A stretch of 64,000 nucleotides of DNA from Bifidobacterium biavatii DSM 23969 (GTDB lineage: Bacteria; Actinomycetota; Actinomycetes; Actinomycetales; Bifidobacteriaceae). The notes under the pieces were generated by a model. The model worked only from the letters and a program-made list of their open reading frames with translations. It was not told the origin of the DNA and ran no database searches. The DNA is taken from the NCBI RefSeq assembly GCF_000741165.1, contig NZ_JGYN01000001.1, positions 4,141 to 68,140 of the forward strand, written 5' to 3'. Each line of letters starts with the position of its first letter. Within the stretch, counting starts at the first letter, position 1. The translations under genes and the position numbers were made by a program. Shown one piece after another: positions 18,416 to 28,413 of the stretch.

Positions 18416-19138
18416 GTGAGCACCATCCCCTTCACCCCCAAACGGCCGCAGGAAAGCACCCTTACCGACCGTCAGCGCAAGGTCTTGGACGCGATCCGCA
18501 TCCATGTGGCCAACAAGGGATTCGTCCCGTCTTTCCGCGAGATCGGCGAAGCCGCCGGCCTCAAAAGCCCCTCATCGGTCAAGCACCAGCTGCAGGTGCT
18601 TGAGGAAAAGGGATTCATCCGCATGAACGCCAACAAGGGGCGCGCCATCGAAATCGTGGCGGACGCCCCGGTCACCCCCGTCGCTCAGCCTTCGCCTTCA
18701 AGCGCGACGACCGTGCTGCCGTTCCCCGACCCGCGCGACACCGCCGCCAGCGCGTCAATCCTCCAGTCGCGAGATGTACCGCTGGTGGGACGCATCGCGG
18801 CCGGCGTGCCGATCACCGCCGAACAGCATGTGGATGATGTCATGCGGCTGCCCGAGCGTTTGACCGGAACCGGCAACCTGTTCATGCTCGAGGTGCATGG
18901 CGATTCGATGGTGGACGCCGCCATCTGCGACGGCGATTTCGTGGTGGTCAGGGAGCAGCAGTCCGCGGAGAATGGCGACATCGTGGCCGCACTGCTGGGT
19001 GACGAGGCGACAGTGAAGACTTTCCGCAACGACAATGGCCATGTGTGGCTCATTCCACACAATCCGGCCTACTCCCCTATTGACGGCACCCACGCGCAGA
19101 TCATGGGCCGCGTCGTCACCGTGCTGCGCAAACTCTAG
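18416..19138 (+). CDS. lexA: SOS repressor LexA
   Basis: LexA represses the SOS regulon and cleaves itself when RecA is activated. It is 240 residues, with an N-terminal winged helix (LTDRQRKVLDAIRIHVANKG ... SPSSVKHQLQ), a proline/alanine-rich linker at about 83-115, and an S24 peptidase domain. The cleavage bond is A129-G130 in GRIAAGVPI, the nucleophile is S164 in HGDSMVDA, and the lysine is K201 in ATVKTF. GTG 18416 follows AAAGGAG. SOS boxes and promoter lie directly upstream. Confidence 0.97.
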   Translation: MSTIPFTPKRPQESTLTDRQRKVLDAIRIHVANKGFVPSFREIGEAAGLKSPSSVKHQLQVLEEKGFIRMNANKGRAIEIVADAPVTPVAQPSPSSATTVLPFPDPRDTAASASILQSRDVPLVGRIAAGVPITAEQHVDDVMRLPERLTGTGNLFMLEVHGDSMVDAAICDGDFVVVREQQSAENGDIVAALLGDEATVKTFRNDNGHVWLIPHNPAYSPIDGTHAQIMGRVVTVLRKL

Positions 19139-19172
19139 AGTTCGCGCATCTCCGATCGGCTCGTAGCACTGC

Positions 19173-19194
19173 CCCGCGCCCGGCCTGGCGCGGG
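19173..19194. terminator. GC-rich hairpin between lexA and the CDF exporter gene
   Basis: CCCGCGCC and GGCGCGGG form an 8-bp stem around a 6-base loop, between the convergent ends of lexA (19138) and the CDF gene (19288). Only an A run follows on the plus strand, so termination is weakly supported; placement between convergent genes is the main argument. Confidence 0.4.
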
Positions 19195-19287
19195 AAAAAG
19201 CGAAGGTCAATGCCGCGCATTCGTCGCAGCTGGCGCCGGCAGCCGGTATCCCCCGCGTTCCCGTTCACCGTCTTCCGGAGGGAGCGA

Positions 19288-20253
19288 TCATCGATGGAGT
19301 TGTTCGGCGCTTGGCGTGCTGTACCCTTCCGGCTCGATCTGGAAGGTGGTGTGCGGCACGGAAACGGGGAAATGCTCGCGCAGGCAATCCTGCAGCTGGC
19401 GCAGCACTTCGGTGGCCTGTTCCATCGTGGTGTCTCGTTCCACCACCACGTGTGCCATGAGAATCGGCATCCCCGTGGACACGGTGCTGGCGTGCAGATC
19501 ATGCACGGCCACCACTCGGGGCACGTTCTCCATGTGCCGGCGCACCGCGTCCAGGTCCAGGCCCTCCGGCGTTTCCTCGAGTAGCACGCGTACCGCGTTG
19601 CGCAGCAGCAGCACGGCGCGCGGAATCATGAGCAGTGCGATCAGGCCGCCGGCGACCGCGTCGAAACCGTCCCAGCCCGTGCTCATCATCACCACGGCGG
19701 AAATCACCACAGCCACCGAACCAAGTGCATCGTTCATCACTTCAAGGAACGCGGCCTTCATGTTCATGTTGTCGGCCCGCTGCGAGGCGAGGATGAAGAT
19801 CGAACCGACATTCGCCGACAGGCCCAGGATGCCGAAGAACAGCAGCAGCCCGACGTCCTGCACGGCCTCGGCACGTCCACCGAAGAGTCTCATGCCGGCC
19901 TCCGCAAGCGCATACACACCGACGACGAGCAGCACCAGCGCGCCGCATGCGGCGGTGAGCACTTCGAGTCTAGCCCAGCCCCATGTACGGCTGTTGCTGG
20001 GTTTGCGCCGCATGAGCATCGCCGTCACCGTGGATGCGATGAGCACGGACATGTCCGTAAGCATATGACCGGCATCCACAAGCAATGCCAACGATCCGGT
20101 GATGACCGCGCCCACGACCTCGGCCACGAACACAGTGCCCGTCAGCGTCAATGTCATGGTCAGCCTCCGCTGATGCGCGCGCGATTCGTCCGCGGCAGTC
20201 GAACCGCTCGCCGAACCGTGCCCCGTTTCATGCCGATGATGGTCATACGCCAT
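19288..20253 (-). CDS. Cation diffusion facilitator (CDF) metal exporter, CzcD/ZitB-like
   Basis: CDF proteins export divalent metals, most often zinc, in exchange for protons. The 321-residue protein starts with a histidine-rich tail (YDHHRHETGHG), has about six membrane segments, and carries the paired metal-site motifs LLVDAGHMLTD in helix 2 and EVMNDALGSVAVV in helix 5. A cytoplasmic C-terminal domain with HDLHASTVSTGMPIL follows. ATG 20253 has GGAGGT seven bases upstream; the earlier GTG overlaps that signal. Metal specificity cannot be read from the sequence. Confidence 0.93.
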   Translation of the reverse strand: MAYDHHRHETGHGSASGSTAADESRAHQRRLTMTLTLTGTVFVAEVVGAVITGSLALLVDAGHMLTDMSVLIASTVTAMLMRRKPSNSRTWGWARLEVLTAACGALVLLVVGVYALAEAGMRLFGGRAEAVQDVGLLLFFGILGLSANVGSIFILASQRADNMNMKAAFLEVMNDALGSVAVVISAVVMMSTGWDGFDAVAGGLIALLMIPRAVLLLRNAVRVLLEETPEGLDLDAVRRHMENVPRVVAVHDLHASTVSTGMPILMAHVVVERDTTMEQATEVLRQLQDCLREHFPVSVPHTTFQIEPEGYSTPSAEQLHR

Positions 20254-20379
20254 AATCGTCACCTCCACTGCTCATCAATTCGGCCTGTTTTGCCGAATAC
20301 CGTACGTTGCGTCGTCCTCAAAAACGGCCGGATTGAGACCGCTTCTCACAACCATTCTCATTTGCCCCAAAACGCAGGA

Positions 20380-20402
20380 AACCCCGGCACAAGGCCGGGG
20401 TT
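20380..20402 (-). terminator. Hairpin downstream of ldh
   Basis: AACCCCGGC and GCCGGGGTT form a 9-bp stem with a 5-base loop. On the minus strand it is followed within ten bases by TTTT. It lies about 150 bases after ldh and upstream of the CDF gene, so it could be the terminator of the ldh transcript. Confidence 0.6.
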
Positions 20403-20449
20403 CCAAGCATGATTCTCCGTTACGACCCACTCATGCGGCCGCATCGGAA

Positions 20450-20555
20450 CGAATATCCGACTGACGCGTGCGACTTCAAGGCGCACCGAGGGAAGCGGTA
20501 CTGAGTACCGCGACCGAGGAGCAACGCGGAAGGCGCTCCGTCAGTCGGATATTCG
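20450..20555. repeat. 106-base palindromic element ending at the ldh stop codon
   Basis: Perfect 17-base inverted arms (CGAATATCCGACTGACG at 20450-20466, complement at 20539-20555) flank 72 bases that contain a nested hairpin GCGGTAC-TGA-GTACCGC. The right arm touches the ldh stop codon. It may be a terminator, an mRNA 3' stabiliser, or a copy of a dispersed repeat. Together with the hairpin at 20380-20402 it accounts for most of the 302-base gap between the CDF gene and ldh. Confidence 0.6.
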
Positions 20556-21770
<1,215 letters not shown>

Positions 21771-23303
21771 TCAGTCAATGGCCTGTTCAACCACCTGCGC
21801 GGCAAGCCGGCTGCCGACTTCAGCCTCGACCATCATGCCGTCGTCGCGGTATTCGACGTTGATCACGTGCCCGTATTCACGGATCTTCGACAGCAGCGAC
21901 CCGGCCGAATACGGCAGTAGGGCCTGCACGTGCACGTTGGGCACGGGCAGCATGGATTCGATCCTGTCTCGCAGCCCGTCGATGCCTTCTCCGCTGAACG
22001 CGGAGACGACGTACGCGTCGGGTTCGAGCGCGAGGATGCGTTCGCGCGTCGCCTCGTCCATGCGGTCGGCCTTGTTGAACACGAGGATGCGCGGAATGTC
22101 GGCCGCGCCGTCGATGTCGGCGAGCACGTCGTTAACCGCGTCGATCTGCGAGAACGGGTCGGGGTGCGACCCGTCGACCACGTGCACGATCAGGTCGGCT
22201 TCGGCGACCTCCTCCAGCGTGGATTTGAACGCTTCGATGAGCTGCGTGGGCAGTCGGCGCACGAAGCCGACCGTGTCGACGTAGGCGTAGAGCCGGCCGT
22301 CCTTGGCGCGGGCGCGGCGCACGGCCGTGTCCAGCGTGGCGAACAGCGCGTTTTCGACGAGTTCGGCCGAACCGGTGAGCCGGTTGGTCAGCGATGATTT
22401 GCCGGCGTTCGTGTAGCCGACGACGGCGACGGTCGGCAGCCCGTAGCGACGGCGGGAGCCGCGCTTGACCTCGCGCGCCGGCGCCATGTCGCGGATCTGC
22501 TTGCGCAGTCGGGCGATGCGCGTGCGGATGACACGGCGGTCCATTTCGATCTTCGTCTCGCCCGGGCCTCGCGAACCGATGCCGGCGTCCGCGCCGGCCG
22601 CGCGGCCGCCGGCCTGGCGGGACAGGGAGCCACCCCAGCCGCGCAGTCGCGGCAGCATGTATTCGAGCTGAGCGAGTTCCACCTGCGCCTTGCCTTCGCG
22701 CGACGTCGCGTGCTGGGCGAAGATGTCGAGGATCACGGCGGTGCGGTCGACGACCTTGACTTTGGTCGCATCCTCGAGCGCACGCCGCTGGCTCGGCGGC
22801 AGGTCGTCGTCGACGATGATCGTGTCGGCCTCCTCGCGCGCTACGATGTCGGCGATTTCGCGGGCCTTGCCGGAGCCGACGTACGTGGCCGCGTCCGGAC
22901 GGTACCGGTGCTGCAGCAGGCCGTCGCATACGACCGCGCCCGCGGTTTCGGCGAGCGCGGCAAGCTCGCGCAGGGATTCCTCGGCGGCGGCCGCAGTGGT
23001 CGTGGCCGACGACCACACGCCGACGAGCACGACGCGTTCGAGGCGCACCTTGCGGTATTCGACTTCGGTGACGTCCTGCAGTTCGCCGAGGCCGGCGACG
23101 TGCTTGAGCTGGTTACGGGATTCGCGTTCCTCCCATGCCTCGTTGGACTGTTCGGAGGACGCGACGCCGCGATCGTGCGCGTCGAGCAGCACGTCCGACT
23201 GGTCGGCCAGCACGCCGGTCAAGGCGGGTCCCTCCTCCGCGATGGGCTGGTTCACGACGGTCTTTTCGCTGGCGGACTGCTGGCTTTGCTCGCTCAATGG
23301 CAC
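21771..23303 (-). CDS. hflX: Ribosome-associated GTPase HflX
   Basis: HflX binds the 50S subunit and rescues or splits stalled ribosomes, especially after heat or antibiotic stress. The 510-residue protein has the HflX N-terminal domain (VLVGVWSS, YVGSGKAREIADIV, DDDLPPSQRRALED), a glycine-rich linker (GPGETKIEMDRR), and the G domain with P-loop GYTNAGKSS, DTVGFVRRLP and NKAD. A 60-residue acidic/glutamine-rich extension precedes the family core. The start is GTG 23303 or, with better spacing from AAGAGG, TTG 23297. Confidence 0.96.
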   Translation of the reverse strand: MPLSEQSQQSASEKTVVNQPIAEEGPALTGVLADQSDVLLDAHDRGVASSEQSNEAWEERESRNQLKHVAGLGELQDVTEVEYRKVRLERVVLVGVWSSATTTAAAAEESLRELAALAETAGAVVCDGLLQHRYRPDAATYVGSGKAREIADIVAREEADTIIVDDDLPPSQRRALEDATKVKVVDRTAVILDIFAQHATSREGKAQVELAQLEYMLPRLRGWGGSLSRQAGGRAAGADAGIGSRGPGETKIEMDRRVIRTRIARLRKQIRDMAPAREVKRGSRRRYGLPTVAVVGYTNAGKSSLTNRLTGSAELVENALFATLDTAVRRARAKDGRLYAYVDTVGFVRRLPTQLIEAFKSTLEEVAEADLIVHVVDGSHPDPFSQIDAVNDVLADIDGAADIPRILVFNKADRMDEATRERILALEPDAYVVSAFSGEGIDGLRDRIESMLPVPNVHVQALLPYSAGSLLSKIREYGHVINVEYRDDGMMVEAEVGSRLAAQVVEQAID

Positions 23304-23442
23304 CTCTTGACTGGCTCTCTTGACTCACGATTGAACTATGGTGGTCTTTATTATCATCGTTTTGGACGACATGGAGTTCGCGCCGGGCTTCACGGCCGGA
23401 TGGCCGGCTGGCATGGCGGCGCGCAGGCAGGCAAGGAGAGGC

Positions 23443-24099
23443 ATGGCCGAGCAGTATTTTTCCGCCGAACCCACTTCGAAGGACGTGCGCCGCACGCTGA
23501 ACGTGACGTTGCAGGGGCGTGAGGTCCCGGTCGAAACGTCAAACGGCGTATTTTCCGGCTCGCGTCTTGACTTGGGCACGTCGGTGCTGCTGCGCGAGGT
23601 GCCCGAGCCGCCGTCGTCCGGCACGTTCCTCGACTTGGGCTGCGGCTGGGGTCCGGTGACGCTGTCCCTGGCGCTCGCCGCACCGGACGCCAACGTGTGG
23701 GCGGTGGACGTGAACGAGCGCGCGCTGGAGCTGACGGCCGCGAACGCGAGGCGCAACGGTTGCGCGAACGTACATGTGACGCGTACCGACGAGTCGGGCG
23801 TTCCCCTGTCCGCGCAGTCGCCGGCCGTGTGCGAGGCGATGCCGGACGATCTCGCCTTTGACGTGATCTGGTCGAATCCGCCGATTCGCATCGGCAAGGA
23901 TGCGCTGCACGCGCTGCTTATGGCGTGGCTGCCGCGGCTGAAGCCGGAAGGCGGTGTCGCCTATCTGGTGGTGCAGAAGAATCTTGGCGCCGATTCGCTG
24001 ATCCCTTGGCTGGCCGGCGAGCTCGGAGACGGTTTTGAGGTGTCGAAGTATCATTCGGCCAAGGGGTACCGCGTCATCGAAGTGGTGCACAACAACTAG
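23443..24099 (+). CDS. RsmC/MTS-type class I methyltransferase
   Basis: This 218-residue SAM-dependent methyltransferase has motif I FLDLGCGWGPVTLSL, an acidic end of beta 2 (AVDVNERALEL), and NPPIR, the N-P-P signature of N-methylating enzymes on RNA bases. It resembles the catalytic half of RsmC/RlmG (guanine-N2 methylation of rRNA); the substrate cannot be fixed from sequence. ATG 23443 has AAGGAG upstream; the frame continues back to 23338, but that part overlaps the promoter region shared with the divergent hflX. Confidence 0.88.
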   Translation: MAEQYFSAEPTSKDVRRTLNVTLQGREVPVETSNGVFSGSRLDLGTSVLLREVPEPPSSGTFLDLGCGWGPVTLSLALAAPDANVWAVDVNERALELTAANARRNGCANVHVTRTDESGVPLSAQSPAVCEAMPDDLAFDVIWSNPPIRIGKDALHALLMAWLPRLKPEGGVAYLVVQKNLGADSLIPWLAGELGDGFEVSKYHSAKGYRVIEVVHNN

Positions 24100-24154
24100 C
24101 GACTAAAGCAACGAGACGCAACGGGACATTCAGACATTCAGTAGTCAGGAACAT

Positions 24155-27100
24155 ATGAAATTCGAATATCCGTCCGAATTGCCGGTGTCGGCCGCGCGCG
24201 ACGAGATCGCCGAGGCCATCCGTCACAGCCAGGTCGTGATCGTGTCCGGTCAGACCGGTTCCGGTAAGACCACGCAGCTGCCGAAGATCCTGCTCGAGCT
24301 AGGCCGCGGATCTCACGGCCGTCAGATCGTGCACACGCAGCCGCGTCGTCTGGCCGCGCGCACGGTCGCCGAACGCATCGCCGCGGAGATGGGCGTGCGG
24401 CTCGGCGACGAGGTCGGCTATCAGGTGCGGTTCACGGACGAAAGTTCGCCGAAGACGCGCCTGCGCGTCGTCACGGACGGCATTCTGCTCGCGCAGATCC
24501 AGCGCGATCCGAAGCTGAACCAGTACGACACGATCGTCATCGACGAGGCGCACGAGCGCAGCCTGAACATCGACTTCCTGCTCGGCTATCTGACGGCGCT
24601 TCTGCCGCAACGGCGCGACCTGAAGCTCGTGATCACGTCGGCGACGATCGATTCGGTGAAGTTCAAGGAGCATTTCGAGCACGCGCTGCACGAGAAGGTG
24701 CCGGTGATCGAAGTGTCGGGTCGCACGTTCCCCGTGCAGATCGTGTATGAGCCGCTCGGCACCGCGCCGGCGCTCATGCGCAACGTGCCCGGTTTCGAGA
24801 CCGGCGCAATGCCCGGCGAGGAGGCGTACGCCGCGCTGTCGGCCGCGCCGAGCGCCGCGGAGCGGGGCGGCAATGGGGGTGGCCGCAACACGGACCGCGA
24901 CACCGACATGGATATGCCGACTGCCGTGGCGCGCGCCTGCGCCGAACTGGTCATCCATTCAAGCCATGAGCGCGGCGCCCGCGACATTCTCGTGTTCGCG
25001 TCGGGCGAACGCGACATCCACGAGTTCGAGAACGCGTTGCGCCGCCATTACGGCCCGCGCGCCGACGACATGCGCCGGCCGGACGAGATCGAGATCATGC
25101 CGCTGTTCGCGCGTCTTTCGGCCAAGGACCAGCACCGCGTGTTCGAGCCGCACACGCACCAGCGCATCGTGATCGCCACGAACGTGGCCGAGACGTCGCT
25201 CACGGTGCCGGGCATCCGCTATGTGGTCGATCCGGGTACCGCACGCATTTCCCGTTATTCGAAGACCGCGAAGGTGCAAAGGCTCCCGATCGAACCGATC
25301 TCGCAGGCGAGCGCCGACCAGCGGTCCGGCCGATGCGGCCGTATCGCGGACGGCATCGCGATTCGCCTATATTCGCGCGAGGACTACGAGACGCGCCCGC
25401 GGTTCACCGAACCGGAGATCCTGCGCACGTCGCTGGGCGCGGTCGTGCTGCACATGCTGTCGGTGGGAGTTGCGCGCACGGCCGAGGACGTGACGAATTT
25501 CGGGTTCATCGACCCGCCGGACATGAAGGCCGTCTCGGACGGCTTCAACGAGCTGACCGAGCTCAAGGCCGTGGCCCGCAAACGCGGCGAGGTGGTGTTA
25601 ACGCACGTCGGCCGCCAGCTGGCACGCATTCCGATCGACGTCAGGCTTGGCCGCATGGTGATCGAGGCCGCGAAGTCGACCACGCCGGACACACTGGCCG
25701 CGGTGCTCGTGATCGTGGCGTTCCTGAGCCTGCAGGATCCGCGCGAACGCCCGGACGAGGCGCGCGACGAAGCCGACCGCATCCACAACCGCTACGCCGA
25801 CCCGACCAGCGACTATCTGACCGCCCTGAACATCTGGGACCGTATCTTCCAGGCGGACGGCGAACCGAGCAATTCGGCGCTGCGCCGCATCTGCAAGACC
25901 GAATACTTCAGCTGGATGCGCGTGCGCCAGTGGAAGGATCTGGTGAACCAGCTCACGGACATGTGCCATGAGCTGAAGTTCACGGTCGGCACGCCGCAGC
26001 CGGCGTCACGCCCAGGATTGGAGATCCGCCAGCTGCCGATCAACCAGCAGGCGGCCGGCTCCCTGCGCTGCTCGTGGGACGACCGGGGCATCCACACGTC
26101 GATGCTCGCCGGACTGCTGTCGATGATGGGCATGCAGATCGTCCGCGAGCCGAAGGCATCGGATTTCACCGGGCTCAAGGGCGCGGCGCGTGCGAAGGCG
26201 ATCAAGCGCGCGCAGAAGATGGCGAAGAACGACTATCAGGGTGCTCGAGGCACGCATTTCGCGCTCTTCCCCGCCTCGAGCGTGGCCAAATCCACCCCGC
26301 CGTGGGTGATGAGCACCGAACTCGTGGAGACGAGCAGACTGTGGGCGCGCTATTCTGCGGCGATCGACCCGGCGTGGGCGGAGCCGCTGGCCGGCCAGCT
26401 CACGCGCATCACGTACGCGGAGCCGCACTGGTCGGGTTCGCGCGGTTCGGCCGTGGCGAGCGCGAAGGTGCTGTTGTACGGCCTGCCGATCGTGCAGGAC
26501 CGCACCGTGCAGTGGGGACGCATCAACCCGCTTGAGGCGCGCGATTTCCTGCTGCGGCAGGGCCTGGTCGAGGGTGATATCCAGCAACGGTTCAGCTACG
26601 ACGAGTTCGTGGGGCGCAACCGCGACATTCTCGATGAGGCGGCCGACGACGCGAGTCGCACGCGCCAGCTTGCCGAAACGGTGAGCGACGAGGATCTGTT
26701 CGACTTCTACCAGTCCGTTATTCCGAACGACGTGACGTGCGTTGCGGATCTGGCGAAATGGTGGAAGAAGGAGCATGACGAGCATCCGCATCTGCTCGAC
26801 TTCGACCCGGACAAGGTCGAGCGTCTCGCCGCGGCCGAGTCGGTGAGCCTCGCCGACTATCCGGACCACTGGCACACGCTCGGCACGGACGGCCAGCCGA
26901 TTGACCTGCGGCTGAGCTACGTGTACGACCCGCACGACCCGCACGACGGCGTGACCGTGCATATTCCACTCAAGGCGCTCTCGCGGCTCACGCCCGCACA
27001 GTTCAGCTGGAACGTGCCCGGTCTGCTCGACGAGCTGATCGTGGGGCTGATCAAGTCACTGCCGAAGGCGCTGCGCGTGCAGTTCGTGCCCGCGCCGGAC

Positions 27101-28306
27101 ACGGCACGTAAGATCCGCGCATGGATCGACGAGCATTATCCCGACCTGCCTGGTTCGGGCGAACGCAACAAGCCGAACCTGCCGCCGGCCGGCGCGGACG
27201 GCGCGACCGGTGACGCGACGTCCGGAGCTGCCGCCTGGCCTGATCTGCCGCACGTGTTCACGCAGGCGGCGATCGCGACCGTCGGCGCGCAGATCCACCC
27301 GGAAGTGCTCACCGGCGACCTGTGGGAGAAGCTGTCGCCGTATCTGCGCATGACGTTCGCGGTCGAACAGCAATTGCCCGCGCCGAAAAACGCGCGCGGA
27401 CGCCGCGGCGGACGCGGGCCGGTCAAGGTACTCGGCTCGGGTAAGTCACTGGTCGAATTGCAGCGCAAATTCGCGGCCGAAGCGGAAGCGTCGGCGCGGC
27501 AGATGGTCAAGAAGCAGGCCGACCGGGCCGCCGATCAGGGCAAACTCGTCGAACAGGCGAACCTGCTGCACAAGGCGGGCGCGACCACCGAATCGCGCGC
27601 CAACATGCTCTGGCACGGCGCGCTCGACGCGCTGCGGCTGCCGTCCGAACGCGTCTCGTCGCGCTGGCTCGGCGCGGAGGCGCTCATGCTCGCCTCGGCC
27701 CCGTACAAGTCCACCAAGGATCTGGTGGAGGATCTGCAGCTGGCTGCTGTCAAGCGGCTGCTGCCGAAGGTGGACACGCTGCCGGACGACGATGCGCTCG
27801 CCGACGCCGTGCTGGGCGTCACAGAAGTGTTTGAGGACACCGTGTACGCGGTGGCGCACGACGTGATCGCGATTCTCAAACGCTACGCGGAGGTCGACAA
27901 GGCCGTGTCCGGTAAGGCTGATCTGCCGATGCTGTCGGTGCTGCAGTCGGTGCGAGAGCACATCACGACGCTCGTGTTTCCCGGATTCGTTGGCGCCGCT
28001 CCCCCGGACGCATTGGCGAACATCCCGCGCTATCTGCAGGCGGACATGATGCGCCTGGCTAAGGCGAAGTCGGATAAGAACCGCGACGTGCGCTGGGCGT
28101 GGGAGGCCGACGAGGCGAGGCAGCTGGTAGACAAGGCCAAGGCCCGCGCCAAGGCCGAACCAGCCGGGCCGCGGCACGAAGAACTGGCTAAGAAAGCGGA
28201 CGCCGCGCGCTGGATGCTCGAGGAGTTCTACGTGTCCCTGTGGGCGCAGGAGCTCGGCACCGCCAAGCCGGTGAGCCTCAACCGCATCAAGAAGGCACTG
28301 GCCTAG
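24155..28306 (+). CDS. hrpA: DEAH-box ATP-dependent RNA helicase HrpA
   Basis: HrpA is a long DEAH helicase; in E. coli it resolves collided ribosomes. The protein has 1,383 residues. Walker A SGQTGSGKTTQLPKI comes at about residues 33-47, then QPRRLAARTVA, the DEAH box in IVIDEAHERSLNID, SATIDSVKF, and motif VI QRSGRCGR. The HA2/OB-fold region and the long HrpA-specific C-terminal domain (about residue 650 onward) are present. A poorly conserved insertion rich in glycine and arginine lies around residue 235. It follows the methyltransferase gene by 55 bases. Confidence 0.95.
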   Translation: MKFEYPSELPVSAARDEIAEAIRHSQVVIVSGQTGSGKTTQLPKILLELGRGSHGRQIVHTQPRRLAARTVAERIAAEMGVRLGDEVGYQVRFTDESSPKTRLRVVTDGILLAQIQRDPKLNQYDTIVIDEAHERSLNIDFLLGYLTALLPQRRDLKLVITSATIDSVKFKEHFEHALHEKVPVIEVSGRTFPVQIVYEPLGTAPALMRNVPGFETGAMPGEEAYAALSAAPSAAERGGNGGGRNTDRDTDMDMPTAVARACAELVIHSSHERGARDILVFASGERDIHEFENALRRHYGPRADDMRRPDEIEIMPLFARLSAKDQHRVFEPHTHQRIVIATNVAETSLTVPGIRYVVDPGTARISRYSKTAKVQRLPIEPISQASADQRSGRCGRIADGIAIRLYSREDYETRPRFTEPEILRTSLGAVVLHMLSVGVARTAEDVTNFGFIDPPDMKAVSDGFNELTELKAVARKRGEVVLTHVGRQLARIPIDVRLGRMVIEAAKSTTPDTLAAVLVIVAFLSLQDPRERPDEARDEADRIHNRYADPTSDYLTALNIWDRIFQADGEPSNSALRRICKTEYFSWMRVRQWKDLVNQLTDMCHELKFTVGTPQPASRPGLEIRQLPINQQAAGSLRCSWDDRGIHTSMLAGLLSMMGMQIVREPKASDFTGLKGAARAKAIKRAQKMAKNDYQGARGTHFALFPASSVAKSTPPWVMSTELVETSRLWARYSAAIDPAWAEPLAGQLTRITYAEPHWSGSRGSAVASAKVLLYGLPIVQDRTVQWGRINPLEARDFLLRQGLVEGDIQQRFSYDEFVGRNRDILDEAADDASRTRQLAETVSDEDLFDFYQSVIPNDVTCVADLAKWWKKEHDEHPHLLDFDPDKVERLAAAESVSLADYPDHWHTLGTDGQPIDLRLSYVYDPHDPHDGVTVHIPLKALSRLTPAQFSWNVPGLLDELIVGLIKSLPKALRVQFVPAPDTARKIRAWIDEHYPDLPGSGERNKPNLPPAGADGATGDATSGAAAWPDLPHVFTQAAIATVGAQIHPEVLTGDLWEKLSPYLRMTFAVEQQLPAPKNARGRRGGRGPVKVLGSGKSLVELQRKFAAEAEASARQMVKKQADRAADQGKLVEQANLLHKAGATTESRANMLWHGALDALRLPSERVSSRWLGAEALMLASAPYKSTKDLVEDLQLAAVKRLLPKVDTLPDDDALADAVLGVTEVFEDTVYAVAHDVIAILKRYAEVDKAVSGKADLPMLSVLQSVREHITTLVFPGFVGAAPPDALANIPRYLQADMMRLAKAKSDKNRDVRWAWEADEARQLVDKAKARAKAEPAGPRHEELAKKADAARWMLEEFYVSLWAQELGTAKPVSLNRIKKALA

Positions 28307-28316
28307 CGCCTTGCGG

Positions 28317-28360
28317 AAGACGAAACCGTCACCTCAGCAATCAAGTGACGGTTTCGTCTT
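28317..28360. terminator. Terminator downstream of hrpA
   Basis: Perfect 16-base arms (AAGACGAAACCGTCAC and complement) with a 12-base loop begin 11 bases after the hrpA stop. The right arm ends in a T-rich stretch (GTCTTGTCTTG), a convincing intrinsic terminator for the plus strand. Confidence 0.8.
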
Positions 28361-28398
28361 GTCTTGAAGCGTATCGCCGCCGGCCAAACCGAGACGAC

Positions 28399-28404
28399 TA
28401 CAAT
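28399..28404 (+). promoter_or_regulatory. Possible -10 hexamer of a leaderless transcript
   Basis: TACAAT lies nine bases before the ATG at 28414. No Shine-Dalgarno stands between, and no good -35 is at 16-18 bases. If used, transcription would start at or next to the ATG, as is common for leaderless mRNAs in actinobacteria. Confidence 0.35.
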
Positions 28405-28413
28405 GTCGCTGCG

